DNA from: Roseburia sp. 831b
GTDB taxonomy: Bacteria > Bacillota > Clostridia > Lachnospirales > Lachnospiraceae
Direction: 5' to 3'
Length of the DNA: 64,000 bases
Assembly: GCF_001940165.2 (NCBI RefSeq)
Contig: NZ_CP135162.1
Span: 237,501 to 301,500, forward strand
The notes under the pieces are model-generated. The model saw nothing but the letters and a program-made list of their open reading frames with translations. It did no database searches and had not been told where the DNA came from. Made by a program: the position numbers and the translations under genes. Below, one piece after another: positions 1 through 11,285 of the stretch; position 1 is the stretch's first letter, and the number at the start of each line of letters is the position of its first letter.

Positions 1-2308
<2,308 letters not shown>

Positions 2309-2568
2309 AAAGCAGAGCGAATAGATTCGCTCAGAAAAACGGCTGGATGTAGAAAGTGGCATGGAGTAAGCTTACTTACGGATATGACACTTAATACAGA
2401 CAATGTTTTGCATAGCAAAATCATCGAGATGAAGCGAAGCGGAATCGAGATGACCGGTTTTCGAAATAAAAAGCGTTTCTCAAATCTGTATGAAGTTTTG
2501 AATATACACCAAACACAAACCAAAGTAATGACGTAGCAATACGTCATTTTTGTGTAAAAACAGAATAT

Positions 2569-2639
2569 AGGGGATTGGTCAAATGGTATGATAGGAGTCT
2601 CCAAAACTTTTGGTGGGAGTTCGATTCTCTCATCCCCTG
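2569..2639 (+). tRNA. trnW: tRNA-Trp (anticodon CCA)
   Basis: A full cloverleaf can be drawn by eye. The acceptor stem AGGGGAT pairs with ATCCCCT, the D stem is GTC/GAT, and the anticodon stem GGAGT/ACTTT closes the loop CTCCAAA, giving anticodon CCA. The T stem GGGAG/CTCTC surrounds TTCGATT. The discriminator base is G, as in bacterial tRNA-Trp, and the CCA tail is not encoded. It lies about 260 nt downstream of the 23S gene. That spacer contains short hairpins but no sequence I can recognise as 5S rRNA. Confidence 0.93.
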
Positions 2640-2707
2640 TTCGAAAGAGAAGCATCGAGAACACAAATGTGTTTTTGGTGCTTTTTGCGTTAAAGGAGGA
2701 AGGAAAA

Positions 2708-3691
2708 ATGATGAAGTATATAGATATGCATTGTGATACCTTAGCGGAGGCATTAAGCAGAAAGAAGAATACGGTAAAAGAATTAGAAGGAACCATGGTA
2801 GATCTTATCCGGTTGCGGGAAGCCGGAGCGAGTGCACAGTTTTTTGCAATGTTTGTGCCTCAGGGCAATCATCCAGATTGGTTTGGATTAGAAACAATGC
2901 CTGACCTAGATAACTTACTGTTAAAAATGTATCAGATTTATCAGAATACGATGGAAAGCTGTAAAGATATAGTAGCACCGGCACGTTCCTATGAGGCATA
3001 CTTGAAAAATCAACAGGAAGGAAAAATCTCAGCCTTTCTTACCATAGAAAATGGAGCACCAGTTGCTGGAAAAATGGAAAATATCAAGAAATTTCATGAT
3101 ATGGGCGTTGGTTTGATGACACTAACCTGGAATGACCCAAACTGCTTTGGACAGAACCATTCCAAAGATCCGGAGAAAATGAAAATGGGGCTTACTGAAT
3201 TTGGAAAAGAAGCAATCACTTATATGAACGAGTTAGGAATGATTGTTGATGTGTCCCATTTATCGGACGGCGGTTTTTATGATGTGGCACAGATTACGAA
3301 AAAGCCATTTGTGGCATCACATTCGAATTGTCGGGAGTTAAGCCCAGCTACGAGAAATCTTACGGATGATATGATTCGAATTCTGGCAGAAAAAGGTGGT
3401 GTGGCAGGAATTAATTTTGAACCAACCTTTGTGAATGCGAGCGAGGATAATCATCACTGTACCGTTGCAAGATTGTGTGACCATATAGAACATCTAAGAC
3501 AGGTCGGCGGAGAGGACTGTGTTGGTATTGGGACTGATTTTGACGGAATTTCAGGAACTTATGAGATAGAGGAATGCAGCAAGATGCATCTTCTTTTTGA
3601 AGAATTGGAACGAAGAAACTACAGTTATAGTTTCATTGAAAAAGTTGCGCATAAAAATGTGGAGCGCGTGATAAAGGAAAGTATGAAATAG
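2708..3691 (+). CDS. Membrane dipeptidase (peptidase family M19)
   Basis: A 327-residue zinc dipeptidase of the renal dipeptidase family, which hydrolyses dipeptides, often including D-amino-acid ones. The N-terminal MHCDT motif supplies the His-x-Asp zinc ligands. VSHLSDGGF, ASHSNCREL and GIGTDFDGI are the family's other metal and substrate motifs. The start at 2708 follows AAAGGAGGAAGG at good distance; a longer upstream frame runs through the tRNA and is rejected. Despite the family name, no membrane segment is visible, as in other bacterial cytosolic members. It sits just upstream of an oligopeptide transporter, which fits a peptide-use role. Confidence 0.93.
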   Translation: MMKYIDMHCDTLAEALSRKKNTVKELEGTMVDLIRLREAGASAQFFAMFVPQGNHPDWFGLETMPDLDNLLLKMYQIYQNTMESCKDIVAPARSYEAYLKNQQEGKISAFLTIENGAPVAGKMENIKKFHDMGVGLMTLTWNDPNCFGQNHSKDPEKMKMGLTEFGKEAITYMNELGMIVDVSHLSDGGFYDVAQITKKPFVASHSNCRELSPATRNLTDDMIRILAEKGGVAGINFEPTFVNASEDNHHCTVARLCDHIEHLRQVGGEDCVGIGTDFDGISGTYEIEECSKMHLLFEELERRNYSYSFIEKVAHKNVERVIKESMK

Positions 3692-3855
3692 AAATTTAAA
3701 TAATTATGAAAAAGTGAAAAGAATAAGACTGAAACATGAAAGAAAATAGCATGAAACAGATGCCGGATATGGAAGGAAAAGGTGCAAGAATACAGGCGAA
3801 AAACCGCATAAAATCAGGGATTTCCTGGTAAGTTCTGGTAAGTAACCAGAATGCA

Positions 3856-3884
3856 TTGACGCTCGAAACAATCCCCGATATAAT
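3856..3884 (+). promoter_or_regulatory. Sigma-70-type promoter for the OPT transporter
   Basis: TTGACG at 3856-3861 and TATAAT at 3879-3884 are separated by exactly 17 nt and lie 32 nt upstream of the transporter start codon. This is inferred from consensus only. Confidence 0.75.
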
Positions 3885-3916
3885 GCCCCTAAGTGAAACA
3901 TTAAGGGAGGATTAGT

Positions 3917-5866
3917 ATGAATCAGGAACAAGAGTTTAAACCATATATTCCGGCAGACCGCATCTTGCCAGAACTTACGGTTACATCCGTGATTTTAGGA
4001 ATCTTATTGGCAGTTATTTTTGGTGGAGCCAATGCATATTTAGGACTTCGTGTCGGGATGACGGTGTCTGCATCAATTCCTGCAGCGGTCATTTCGATGG
4101 GATTGATTCGCGTCATTTTGCGTCGGGATTCTATTTTAGAGAATAACATGGTGCAGACCATTGGATCGGCAGGAGAGTCGGTAGCAGCGGGTGCAATTTT
4201 TACATTGCCGGCATTGTTTATGTGGGCGGCTGAGGAAGGAACGTCATCGCCGTCGCTGTTTGAGATTACCATGATTGCACTGGTAGGGGGTGTTATCGGT
4301 GTCCTTTTCATGATACCGCTTCGCTCTGCATTGATTGTAAAAGAGCACGGAACGCTGCCTTATCCGGAAGGAAAAGCTTGTGCAGAGGTTCTGATGGCAG
4401 GAGAGGAAGGCGGTGCGAAAGCAGGGGCTGTTTTTGCAGGATTAGGTATAGCCGCTGTTTATAAATTCGTTGCAGATGGATTGAAGGTTTTTCCTAGTGA
4501 GGTAGATTTTCAGATGAAAAAATACCAGGGTTCTGGAATCGGAGTCGATGTTCTGCCGGCATTGCTTGGAGTTGGCTATATCTGCGGTGCGAAGGTATCT
4601 TCCTATCTGCTTGCAGGAGGCGTTGTGGCATGGTTCGTGTTAATGCCACTGATTGTGCTTTTTGGAAGTGATGCCATTCTTTATCCGGCAGAGGTTTCAG
4701 TGATGGAATTATTTACAGCGGCTGGAACCTGGGGCATCTGGAAAAATTACATCCGTTACATTGGCGCAGGAGCTGTGGCGGCCGGTGGTGTGATGAGTCT
4801 GATCAAGTCGCTGCCACTGATTGTCAAGACCTTTAGACAGGCGGTCGGTTCTTACGGGAAAAAGGATAAAACTACAAATGTAAATAGATTAAACAATGAT
4901 TTGCCGATGAATCTGGTTTTGATTGGAATCGGGATTATGGCAATCTTAATGTGGCTTTTGCCGGCGATTCCGGTAAATCTGCTGGGGGCAATTTTGATTA
5001 TTGTGTTTGGTTTCTTTTTTGCAACGGTATCCTCCCGCATGGTGGGACTGGTTGGAAGTTCCAATAATCCGGTATCTGGAATGGCGATTGCGACACTTTT
5101 GATTACGACGATGGTGTTAAAGGCAAGCGGCATGATGGGGATGAAAGGCATGGTGGCTGCTATCACGGTGGGTTCTGTCATTTGTATCATCGCCGCGATA
5201 GCCGGAGATACCTCACAGGATTTGAAAACAGGTTATATCGTAGGAGCGACGCCAAGAAAACAGCAGATTGGGGAACTAGTCGGTGTTACCACTGCGGCGG
5301 TAGCAATCGGTGGTGTGTTATATCTTTTACATGCCGCATGGGGATATGGTTCCACGGAACTTCCGGCACCACAGGCAACCCTGATGAAAATGGTGGTGGA
5401 AGGCGTTATGGGTGGAAACCTGCCGTGGACACTGGTGTTTATCGGAGTCTGCATTGCCATTGTCATTGAGATATTAAGGATTCCGGTGCTGCCTTTTGCG
5501 GTAGGACTTTATCTTCCAATTCACTTAAGTATTCCAATGATGGTTGGTGGTCTGGTGCGATTTTTCGTAGAGCGCCCAGAAAATAAAGAAAAAGTGGAAC
5601 GCGGAATTCTCTATTCTTCCGGTCTGATTGCAGGAGAAGGTGTGATTGGAATTCTGCTAGCGGTTCTTGCCATGATTGAGGTAAAAGGAAAGACATTGGG
5701 AGAACATCTTGACATTTCAGAAACCCTAAATCTTGGAAATTGGGGAGGTATGGCTGCGTTTGCAATACTTATAACTACACTTGTAATTGCAATAAACGGA
5801 AGACGTAATTCCAAGAAGGAAAAAGGAAAGACACATAGTGGAAAAGGCGGGACACATGAGACGTAA
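3917..5866 (+). CDS. OPT family oligopeptide transporter
   Basis: A 649-residue polytopic membrane protein with many hydrophobic segments from about residue 20 to the C-terminus. It matches the OPT family by its early GGANAYLGLRVGMTVSASIPAAV segment near residues 34-56, the PEGKACAEVL motif near 150 and the SSNNPVSGMAIATLL segment near 385. OPT proteins import small peptides, or metal chelates in some members, using the proton gradient. The C-terminus is a short basic tail. The start follows AAGGGAGGATTAGT. The gene overlaps the small PqqD-like gene by 11 nt, so the two are probably translated from one transcript. Confidence 0.93.
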   Translation: MNQEQEFKPYIPADRILPELTVTSVILGILLAVIFGGANAYLGLRVGMTVSASIPAAVISMGLIRVILRRDSILENNMVQTIGSAGESVAAGAIFTLPALFMWAAEEGTSSPSLFEITMIALVGGVIGVLFMIPLRSALIVKEHGTLPYPEGKACAEVLMAGEEGGAKAGAVFAGLGIAAVYKFVADGLKVFPSEVDFQMKKYQGSGIGVDVLPALLGVGYICGAKVSSYLLAGGVVAWFVLMPLIVLFGSDAILYPAEVSVMELFTAAGTWGIWKNYIRYIGAGAVAAGGVMSLIKSLPLIVKTFRQAVGSYGKKDKTTNVNRLNNDLPMNLVLIGIGIMAILMWLLPAIPVNLLGAILIIVFGFFFATVSSRMVGLVGSSNNPVSGMAIATLLITTMVLKASGMMGMKGMVAAITVGSVICIIAAIAGDTSQDLKTGYIVGATPRKQQIGELVGVTTAAVAIGGVLYLLHAAWGYGSTELPAPQATLMKMVVEGVMGGNLPWTLVFIGVCIAIVIEILRIPVLPFAVGLYLPIHLSIPMMVGGLVRFFVERPENKEKVERGILYSSGLIAGEGVIGILLAVLAMIEVKGKTLGEHLDISETLNLGNWGGMAAFAILITTLVIAINGRRNSKKEKGKTHSGKGGTHET

Positions 5867-6224
5867 GGAAAATTATTTAGATTATGTTCCAAAGCACAAC
5901 TGTCTTTTCCAAAGCCAGGTGAATGAAAAAGGGCTTGTTGAAATCACCGTTGAAAACAAAGGAATCTATAACCGCCTGGCACAGCTTTTTTTTCATCGTC
6001 CCAGGGTGAGTCAGATTGAGCTGGAACGCTTTGGTTCTTTTGTCTGGAATTGTATCGATGGAAAGAGAAGTATTTTTGAGATTGGAAAACTGGTAGAAAA
6101 GAAGTTTGGAGCGGAAGCAAAGCCGCTTTATCCAAGACTCGCAAGGTACTGTAAAATACTTCACGACAATCATTTTATCGTGTATGAGAATAAAAAGCTG
6201 GTTGCGCGTAAAATACAGAAGTGA
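5856..6224 (+). CDS. PqqD-family small protein
   Basis: A 122-residue protein that looks like the PqqD / RiPP recognition element fold: a short N-terminal part, then VTVENKGIYNRLAQLFF, an ...FVWNCIDGKRSIFEIGKLV... segment typical of PqqD, and a C-terminal helix and strand. PqqD-like proteins usually bind leader peptides, but no peptide-maturation genes are visible here; stand-alone members next to transporters are common and their role is unknown. The start at 5856 overlaps the end of the OPT gene; a GTG at 5838 is possible but has a worse context. A strong terminator follows. Confidence 0.7.
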   Translation: MRRKENYLDYVPKHNCLFQSQVNEKGLVEITVENKGIYNRLAQLFFHRPRVSQIELERFGSFVWNCIDGKRSIFEIGKLVEKKFGAEAKPLYPRLARYCKILHDNHFIVYENKKLVARKIQK

Positions 6225-6231
6225 TATATTG

Positions 6232-6277
6232 GACTACGGATAGTATTCGGAAAGAAACTATACCGTAGTCTTTTTTT
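6232..6277 (+). terminator. Rho-independent terminator after the OPT/PqqD operon
   Basis: GACTACGGATAGT pairs with ACTATACCGTAGTC around a 12-nt loop (one bulged base) and is followed directly by seven T residues. Confidence 0.9.
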
Positions 6278-6358
6278 GATGAAAACACCATATGCAGCAA
6301 GCTTATATCCAGTAGGAATAAGACTTTATAATCCCGCCAGAAAAAAGGAGGGATGCAT

Positions 6359-7219
6359 ATGAACATTGGATTTGTTGGCGCAGGAAAAGTAGGTTTTTCC
6401 CTGGGCAAATACTTTGCCATGCATAAAATAAGCGTGGCCGGCTATTACAGCAAGAATCCAGAGTCTGCCAAAGAGGCAGCAGATTTTACCGGTACGAGGA
6501 ACTATGTGAGATTAGAAGACCTGGTACAGGATTGTGAAGTATTATTTTTAACGGTTCCAGACGATGTGATAAAGGAAGTCTGGAGTCAGATTTGCGCGCA
6601 AAAGGTGACAGGAAAAATCATCTGTCATTGTAGTGGCGTTTTATCATCAGAAGTCTTTTCGGATATAACCAAGACAGGAAATTTTGGTTATTCTATCCAC
6701 CCACTCCTGGCAGTGAACGATAAGCTGCATTCTTATAAGGAGTTATCCCATGCATTATTTACCATAGAAGGGGACAAACAGAAAAAAGAAGAAATGACCG
6801 GCTTACTGAAAAAGTGTGGTAATCAGGTTCTTACGCTGCAAAAAGAGGAAAAAGTGCGTTATCACGCTGCGGCCGTTTTTGCGAGTAATCTCGTATTAGG
6901 TCTGGCAGAGACTGTGATGGAAGAACTCGCTTTATGCGGATTTTCAAAAGAGGCAGCACGTGCAGCGATTGCGCCTTTTATGCAGGCAAATGTCTCACAC
7001 CTTTTAGAGATGAGTGAGGAAGAGGCATTGACGGGTCCGGTGGAGCGTGGCGACAGCCAGACAGTACGCCTTCATATGGAAAAACTAAGCGGGGAGAATC
7101 GGGAAATCTATCGTTTGCTTTCCAAGAAAGCACTAGAGATTGCAAAAAGGAAGAACAAAGACCGTGATTACACGAAAGTATCACAGGTACTTTGTGAAGA
7201 AAGGAAAAAAGATGAGTAA
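6359..7219 (+). CDS. Rossmann-like / DUF2520 protein, candidate ketopantoate reductase
   Basis: A 286-residue protein with an N-terminal NAD(P)-binding Rossmann motif, [13 protein letters not shown], at about residues 4-16. SGVLSS and SIHPLL motifs lie in the middle, and the all-helical C-terminal half is typical of DUF2520. The start at 6359 is chosen over the ATG at 6353 because AGGAGG at 6347-6352 then has normal spacing. Its stop overlaps the panB start by 8 nt, so it is translationally coupled to pantothenate synthesis. No panE/ilvC-like gene is seen in the operon. I therefore infer that it may supply the ketopantoate reductase step, as proposed for PanG-type proteins; the family assignment is firmer than the reaction. 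Confidence 0.8.
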   Translation: MNIGFVGAGKVGFSLGKYFAMHKISVAGYYSKNPESAKEAADFTGTRNYVRLEDLVQDCEVLFLTVPDDVIKEVWSQICAQKVTGKIICHCSGVLSSEVFSDITKTGNFGYSIHPLLAVNDKLHSYKELSHALFTIEGDKQKKEEMTGLLKKCGNQVLTLQKEEKVRYHAAAVFASNLVLGLAETVMEELALCGFSKEAARAAIAPFMQANVSHLLEMSEEEALTGPVERGDSQTVRLHMEKLSGENREIYRLLSKKALEIAKRKNKDRDYTKVSQVLCEERKKDE

Positions 7220-8042
7220 AAACACAGTAGCAACATTATTAAAACAAAAGGAGCAGGGAGACAAGATTACGATGTTAACCTGTTATGATTATAGTACAGC
7301 AAAGTTAATTGATGAGGCAGGAATCAACACTATTTTAATTGGAGATTCACTTGGAATGGTCGTTCTTGGATACGAAGATACGCTCTCGGTCACAGTGGAG
7401 GATATGATTCATCACTCTGCGGCAGTGGCAAGAGGTGCCAAGAATGCGTTAATCGTGTGTGATATGCCATTTATGTCTTATCAGGTATCGGTTGAGGATG
7501 CGGTAAGAAATGCAGGTCGTCTGATGAAAGAGGGACGTGCAAATATGGTGAAGTTAGAAGGTGGCGCAAGTGTTTGCCCACAGATTGAAGCAATTGTAAA
7601 AGCATCCATTCCGGTGTGTGCACATATCGGCTTAACCCCACAGTCAGTCAATGCCTTTGGTGGATTTAAGGTTCAGGGAAAAAGTGAAGAAGCAGCCAGA
7701 CAGTTACTGGAGGATGCCAAGAAAGTAGAGGCTGCGGGTGCATCACTTTTGGTTATGGAATGTGTTCCGGCAAAATTAGCGGAGCTGATTACAAAAGAGT
7801 TACATATTCCAACCATCGGAATCGGCGCAGGTGCAGGCTGTGACGGTCAGGTGCTTGTTTACCAGGATATGCTGGGCATGTTTTCTGATTTTACACCAAA
7901 GTTTGTGAAAAAATTCGCAGAGACTGGAAATGTGATGAAACAGGCATTTGAAACTTATGCCAAAGAAGTAAAAGAGGGAACATTCCCGGCACCGGAGCAC
8001 ACATTTAAAATCAACGAAGAAGTATTAGAAAAATTATACTAG
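7212..8042 (+). CDS. panB: 3-methyl-2-oxobutanoate hydroxymethyltransferase
   Basis: A 276-residue protein of normal family length that makes ketopantoate from alpha-ketoisovalerate and methylene-tetrahydrofolate, the first step of pantothenate synthesis. It carries the family motifs [17 protein letters not shown] and [14 protein letters not shown] (with a metal-binding Asp), [25 protein letters not shown] and [16 protein letters not shown]. The start lies inside the last codons of the preceding gene (coupled translation). panC follows 21 nt downstream. Confidence 0.97.
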   Translation: MSKNTVATLLKQKEQGDKITMLTCYDYSTAKLIDEAGINTILIGDSLGMVVLGYEDTLSVTVEDMIHHSAAVARGAKNALIVCDMPFMSYQVSVEDAVRNAGRLMKEGRANMVKLEGGASVCPQIEAIVKASIPVCAHIGLTPQSVNAFGGFKVQGKSEEAARQLLEDAKKVEAAGASLLVMECVPAKLAELITKELHIPTIGIGAGAGCDGQVLVYQDMLGMFSDFTPKFVKKFAETGNVMKQAFETYAKEVKEGTFPAPEHTFKINEEVLEKLY

Positions 8043-8063
8043 ATTTTGAAAAGGAGAAAAAGT

Positions 8064-8906
8064 ATGAAAGTAGTATCTACAATAGAGGATGTCAGAGCAC
8101 AGGTAAAAGCATGGAAAAAGGAGGGATGCACGATTGGATATGTTCCAACAATGGGATACCTTCATGAAGGACACGCAAGCTTGATGGAGCGTGCAAGAAA
8201 AGAAAATGATAAAGTGGTTGTCAGTATTTTTGTCAACCCAATGCAGTTTGGACCAACCGAAGACCTTGCAAGTTATCCAAGAGATTTAGAAAAAGACAGC
8301 GTTCTTTGTGAAAAAATGGGTGTTGACCTTATTTTCCATCCAGAACCAGAGGAAATGTATCACGAGGGATTCAGTTCTTTTGTGGATATGACAGTGTTAA
8401 CCGAGGAACTTTGTGGATTAAGCAGACCGGTTCATTTCAGAGGTGTATGTACCGTTGTATGTAAGTTCTTCCACATTGTAACACCAGACCGTGCTTACTT
8501 TGGACAGAAAGATGCGCAGCAGCTTGCCGTCATCCGTCACATGGTGGATGATTTAAGCATGGACATTGAGATTGTGGGATGCCCGATTGTAAGGGAAGAA
8601 GATGGTCTTGCAAAGAGTTCCAGAAACACTTACTTATCCGCAGAGGAAAGAAAGGCAGCACTTATTTTAAGTAAAAGTATCGCACTTGGCAAGAAGATGG
8701 CAGAGGATGGCGAAAAAGATACAACTACAATTGTAAATGCAATGACAAAACTAATTGAGACAGAACCACTTGCAAAAATTGACTATGTCAAAGCGGTAGA
8801 TGGACTCACGATGCAGCAGATTAAGGAAGTGAAAAAGCCAATGCTCGTTGCAATTGCTGTCTACATTGGAAAAACAAGACTGATTGATAATTTTATTCTG
8901 GAGTAG
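8064..8906 (+). CDS. panC: Pantothenate synthetase (pantoate-beta-alanine ligase)
   Basis: A 280-residue ATP-dependent ligase joining pantoate to beta-alanine. The nucleotidyl-transferase motif PTMGYLHEGHASLM contains the HEGH version of the HIGH signature; VSIFVNPMQFGP, YFGQKDAQQLAVI and KSSRNTYLS are other family motifs. The start follows AAGGAG with 7-nt spacing. It is the third gene of the pan operon. Confidence 0.97.
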   Translation: MKVVSTIEDVRAQVKAWKKEGCTIGYVPTMGYLHEGHASLMERARKENDKVVVSIFVNPMQFGPTEDLASYPRDLEKDSVLCEKMGVDLIFHPEPEEMYHEGFSSFVDMTVLTEELCGLSRPVHFRGVCTVVCKFFHIVTPDRAYFGQKDAQQLAVIRHMVDDLSMDIEIVGCPIVREEDGLAKSSRNTYLSAEERKAALILSKSIALGKKMAEDGEKDTTTIVNAMTKLIETEPLAKIDYVKAVDGLTMQQIKEVKKPMLVAIAVYIGKTRLIDNFILE

Positions 8907-8977
8907 GATATCGGTTTGTAGAAGAAAGAAAAAAGAGGATAGTTTGAAAAATTTTTAAAACTGGAATGGAGATTTTT

Positions 8978-9370
8978 ATGCAGGTTACAATGTTAAAAGG
9001 AAAAATTCATAGAGCAACTGTTACACAGGCAGAGTTAGATTACGTTGGAAGCATCACAGTCGATGAGGAACTGTTAGAAAAAGCAGGTATGCTGGAGTAC
9101 GAAAAAGTGCAGATTGTGGATGTCAACAATGGAAATCGTTTTGAAACCTATACAATCGCAGGAGAAAGAGGTTCCGGCATGATTTGTTTAAACGGGGCAG
9201 CAGCAAGATGCGTGTCGGTCGGCGATAAAGTGATTTTGATGACGTATGCGCAGTATGACGAGGAGGAGGCAAAGACCCACAAACCAAAAGTCGTATTTGT
9301 GGACGAAGAAAATAAAGTGTCACGTCTGACAAACTACGAGAAACACGGACGCCTTGAGGACATGGAATAG
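8978..9370 (+). CDS. panD: Aspartate 1-decarboxylase, pyruvoyl enzyme precursor
   Basis: A 130-residue precursor that makes beta-alanine for PanC. The self-cleavage site Gly24-Ser25 is visible in [13 protein letters not shown], the serine becoming the pyruvoyl group; the downstream ICLNGAAAR and GDKVILMTY segments match the family. The start at 8978 is preferred over an in-frame ATG at 8966 because it follows TGGAGA and gives the usual [14 protein letters not shown]-terminus. It completes the panB-panC-panD set. Confidence 0.96.
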   Translation: MQVTMLKGKIHRATVTQAELDYVGSITVDEELLEKAGMLEYEKVQIVDVNNGNRFETYTIAGERGSGMICLNGAAARCVSVGDKVILMTYAQYDEEEAKTHKPKVVFVDEENKVSRLTNYEKHGRLEDME

Positions 9371-9476
9371 TAAATTTTTCGGAAAGAAAAAGCTATGGCA
9401 GATATTTCAAGCATCAAAAACAGGAAAAAATGTGCTATACTGTAGAAAATGATGTACGAAAGGCATAGCAATTTAT

Positions 9477-10619
9477 ATGATAAAAGATTTTGATTTGAAA
9501 CAACTGGTCGCGCCACTTTTGGAATGGTATTTAAAGCCTGGGGTGGCGCGGGTGCTTCCGTGGAGAGAAGAGCCGACACCGTACCGGGTGTGGGTGTCTG
9601 AAATCATGCTGCAACAGACAAGGGTAGAAGCTGTAAAACCGTATTTTGAACGTTTTATGAAGGCACTGCCGGATGTGAAAGCATTAGCAGAATGCCCGGA
9701 AGATGAGTTGCTAAAGCTTTGGGAAGGGCTGGGATATTACAATCGTGTCCGTAATATGCAAAAGGCGGCAATCACGGTGATGGAGGAATACGGTGGACAA
9801 CTTCCGGGTGAGTACGAGAAACTTTTAACATTAAAGGGAATCGGTAATTATACCGCAGGTGCGATTGCAACGATTGCATTTGGAAAAAAAGCACCGGCAG
9901 TAGATGGGAATGTCTTTCGTATCTTAACACGTGTGACGGCAGATGATTCGGATATCATGAAGCCGGCATTTCGAAAAGTTGTGGAGGCGGCTGTGCAGGA
10001 GGTCGTTCCCGACGAAGCGACAAAGGAGACGGCACATCTTCGAAAAAAAGCTAGATTTGAAAATCTTCCGGGAGCATTCAGTCAGGCGATGATGGAGCTT
10101 GGTGCGACGGTGTGCCTGCCAAACGGTACGCCGCATTGCGAGGAGTGTCCGTGGAATGCTTTTTGCGAGGCAAGAAAGCAGGATAAGATAGCGGAACTTC
10201 CGGTCAAGACAAAGGCAAAGCCAAGAAAGATTGAGGAACGCACGGTTTTGGTAATCCGGGATGGAGATAAGGTGGCAATTCGGAAACGTCCGGCAAAAGG
10301 ACTTTTGGCGGGACTTTATGAACTTCCAAATGAACTGGGTGAGATGACGAGTGAGGAAGCCTTAGACTATGTGAAAAAATTATCACTCTCTCCCATCCGC
10401 ATCCAGAAGTTGGCGGACGCCAAGCATATTTTTTCCCATATCGAATGGAGAATGTGTGGCTATATGATTCGCGTGGAGGAGTTAGAAGGGGAACGGGACG
10501 ACTTACTTTTCGTAGAAGCGGAGGATTCGCAGGAAAAATATGCAATTCCATCTGCATTTGAAGCTTATGCCAATTATATGAATATCCGTCTGGGAAACGA
10601 TCGCTTTTTGGACGAGTAA
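9477..10619 (+). CDS. mutY: A/G-specific adenine glycosylase
   Basis: A 380-residue base-excision enzyme that removes adenine opposite 8-oxoguanine. It shows WVSEIMLQQTRVEAV with the catalytic Glu, the helix-hairpin-helix LKGIGNYTAGAIATIAFG, VDGNVFRILTR with the catalytic Asp, and a four-cysteine iron-sulfur loop, CLPNGTPHCEECPWNAFC. The first spacing there is seven residues rather than the six of E. coli MutY. Residues from about 240 on form the NUDIX-like C-terminal domain that recognises 8-oxoG. A TATACT box lies about 40 nt upstream. Confidence 0.95.
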   Translation: MIKDFDLKQLVAPLLEWYLKPGVARVLPWREEPTPYRVWVSEIMLQQTRVEAVKPYFERFMKALPDVKALAECPEDELLKLWEGLGYYNRVRNMQKAAITVMEEYGGQLPGEYEKLLTLKGIGNYTAGAIATIAFGKKAPAVDGNVFRILTRVTADDSDIMKPAFRKVVEAAVQEVVPDEATKETAHLRKKARFENLPGAFSQAMMELGATVCLPNGTPHCEECPWNAFCEARKQDKIAELPVKTKAKPRKIEERTVLVIRDGDKVAIRKRPAKGLLAGLYELPNELGEMTSEEALDYVKKLSLSPIRIQKLADAKHIFSHIEWRMCGYMIRVEELEGERDDLLFVEAEDSQEKYAIPSAFEAYANYMNIRLGNDRFLDE

Positions 10620-10627
10620 ATTTTAGT

Positions 10628-10925
10628 GTGGGAAGGACTTAGTTGAAGTTCTGTCTTCTCATATTACATAAAATCCATATTATTTTTGTTCCAATGTCCG
10701 CAAATAAGAACTTCTAAATGTACCTTTCCTTAATAATAAACTTTTGACGCAACCGTCCTAAATGAGCCATCCGGGCTCATTAGGACTTATACTGACATCC
10801 ATGTCAGTATATTGCTGTACCATAAACAGGTACATTAAGAATTTCTAATTTGCTTCCAAAGTCACAAATATGATATGGATTTTGTGTAATCTGCTAAGAT
10901 AGAACTTCAACCAAGTCCTTCCCAC
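10628..10925. repeat. 298-bp long inverted-repeat element, MITE-like or structured RNA
   Basis: The outer 30 nt at each end are inverted copies with 28 of 30 matches (GTGGGAAGGACTT.. at 10628 against ..AAGTCCTTCCCAC at 10925). Inside, further stretches pair in nested order: ACATAAAATCCATAT with ATATGGATTTTGTGT, and AATGTACC with GGTACATT. The centre holds two perfect-looking hairpins (GTCCTAAATGAGCC.. and ACTGACATCCATGTCAGT). The whole element can therefore fold into one long branched hairpin. It has no coding frame and lies in the 618-nt gap between mutY and glf. Confidence 0.75.
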
Positions 10926-10953
10926 AAAAATAAAAACAGGATAAAAAAGAGGG

Positions 10954-10978
10954 AGCCGGTGCATTTGCACCGGCTTTA
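10954..10978 (+). terminator. Hairpin, likely terminator
   Basis: AGCCGGTGC and GCACCGGCT form a perfect 9-bp stem with an ATTT loop, followed by TT. The T run is short, so termination is less certain. The rest of the gap up to 11226 is AT-rich and holds one more perfect hairpin (ACCTTGTCA/TGACAAGGT, 11033-11053). Confidence 0.55.
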
Positions 10979-11226
10979 AATATGAAAAAGATTGTGTATG
11001 AAAAGTGAGAAATCACTTATTATCGGGAGGAACCTTGTCATCTGACAAGGTGTGAAAATATATGAAAAAGATTGTTTTTCATTTATGAGTTTAGTATAAA
11101 TAGGAAATATGTCCTCCATGTGTTGAAGTTATTAGCTTTTTGTAAATAAATTATGAACAAATAACATATTTTTTTCGAGAATGGAAAGAAGTCGGGAGAA
11201 TTCAAAAAATCTTCATAAAAAATAAA

Positions 11227-11255
11227 TTGGATTCTATTTGGAAACCGTGTATAAT
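11227..11255 (+). promoter_or_regulatory. Promoter for glf and the glycosyltransferase
   Basis: TTGGAT at 11227-11232 and TATAAT at 11250-11255 with a 17-nt spacer, 30 nt upstream of the glf start. Confidence 0.7.
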
Positions 11256-11285
11256 AAAAACGACTTGAAAGAAAGGAGTACGACT

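Noticed and set aside
2588..2707. Forty-codon N-terminal extension of the dipeptidase
   Set aside because: It would overlap the tRNA-Trp gene and adds no family sequence; ATG 2708 has a strong Shine-Dalgarno and gives the normal start.
5838..5855. GTG start for the PqqD-like protein at 5838
   Set aside because: ATG 5856 gives the typical N-terminus and overlaps the upstream stop as expected for coupled genes; the GTG lacks a Shine-Dalgarno.
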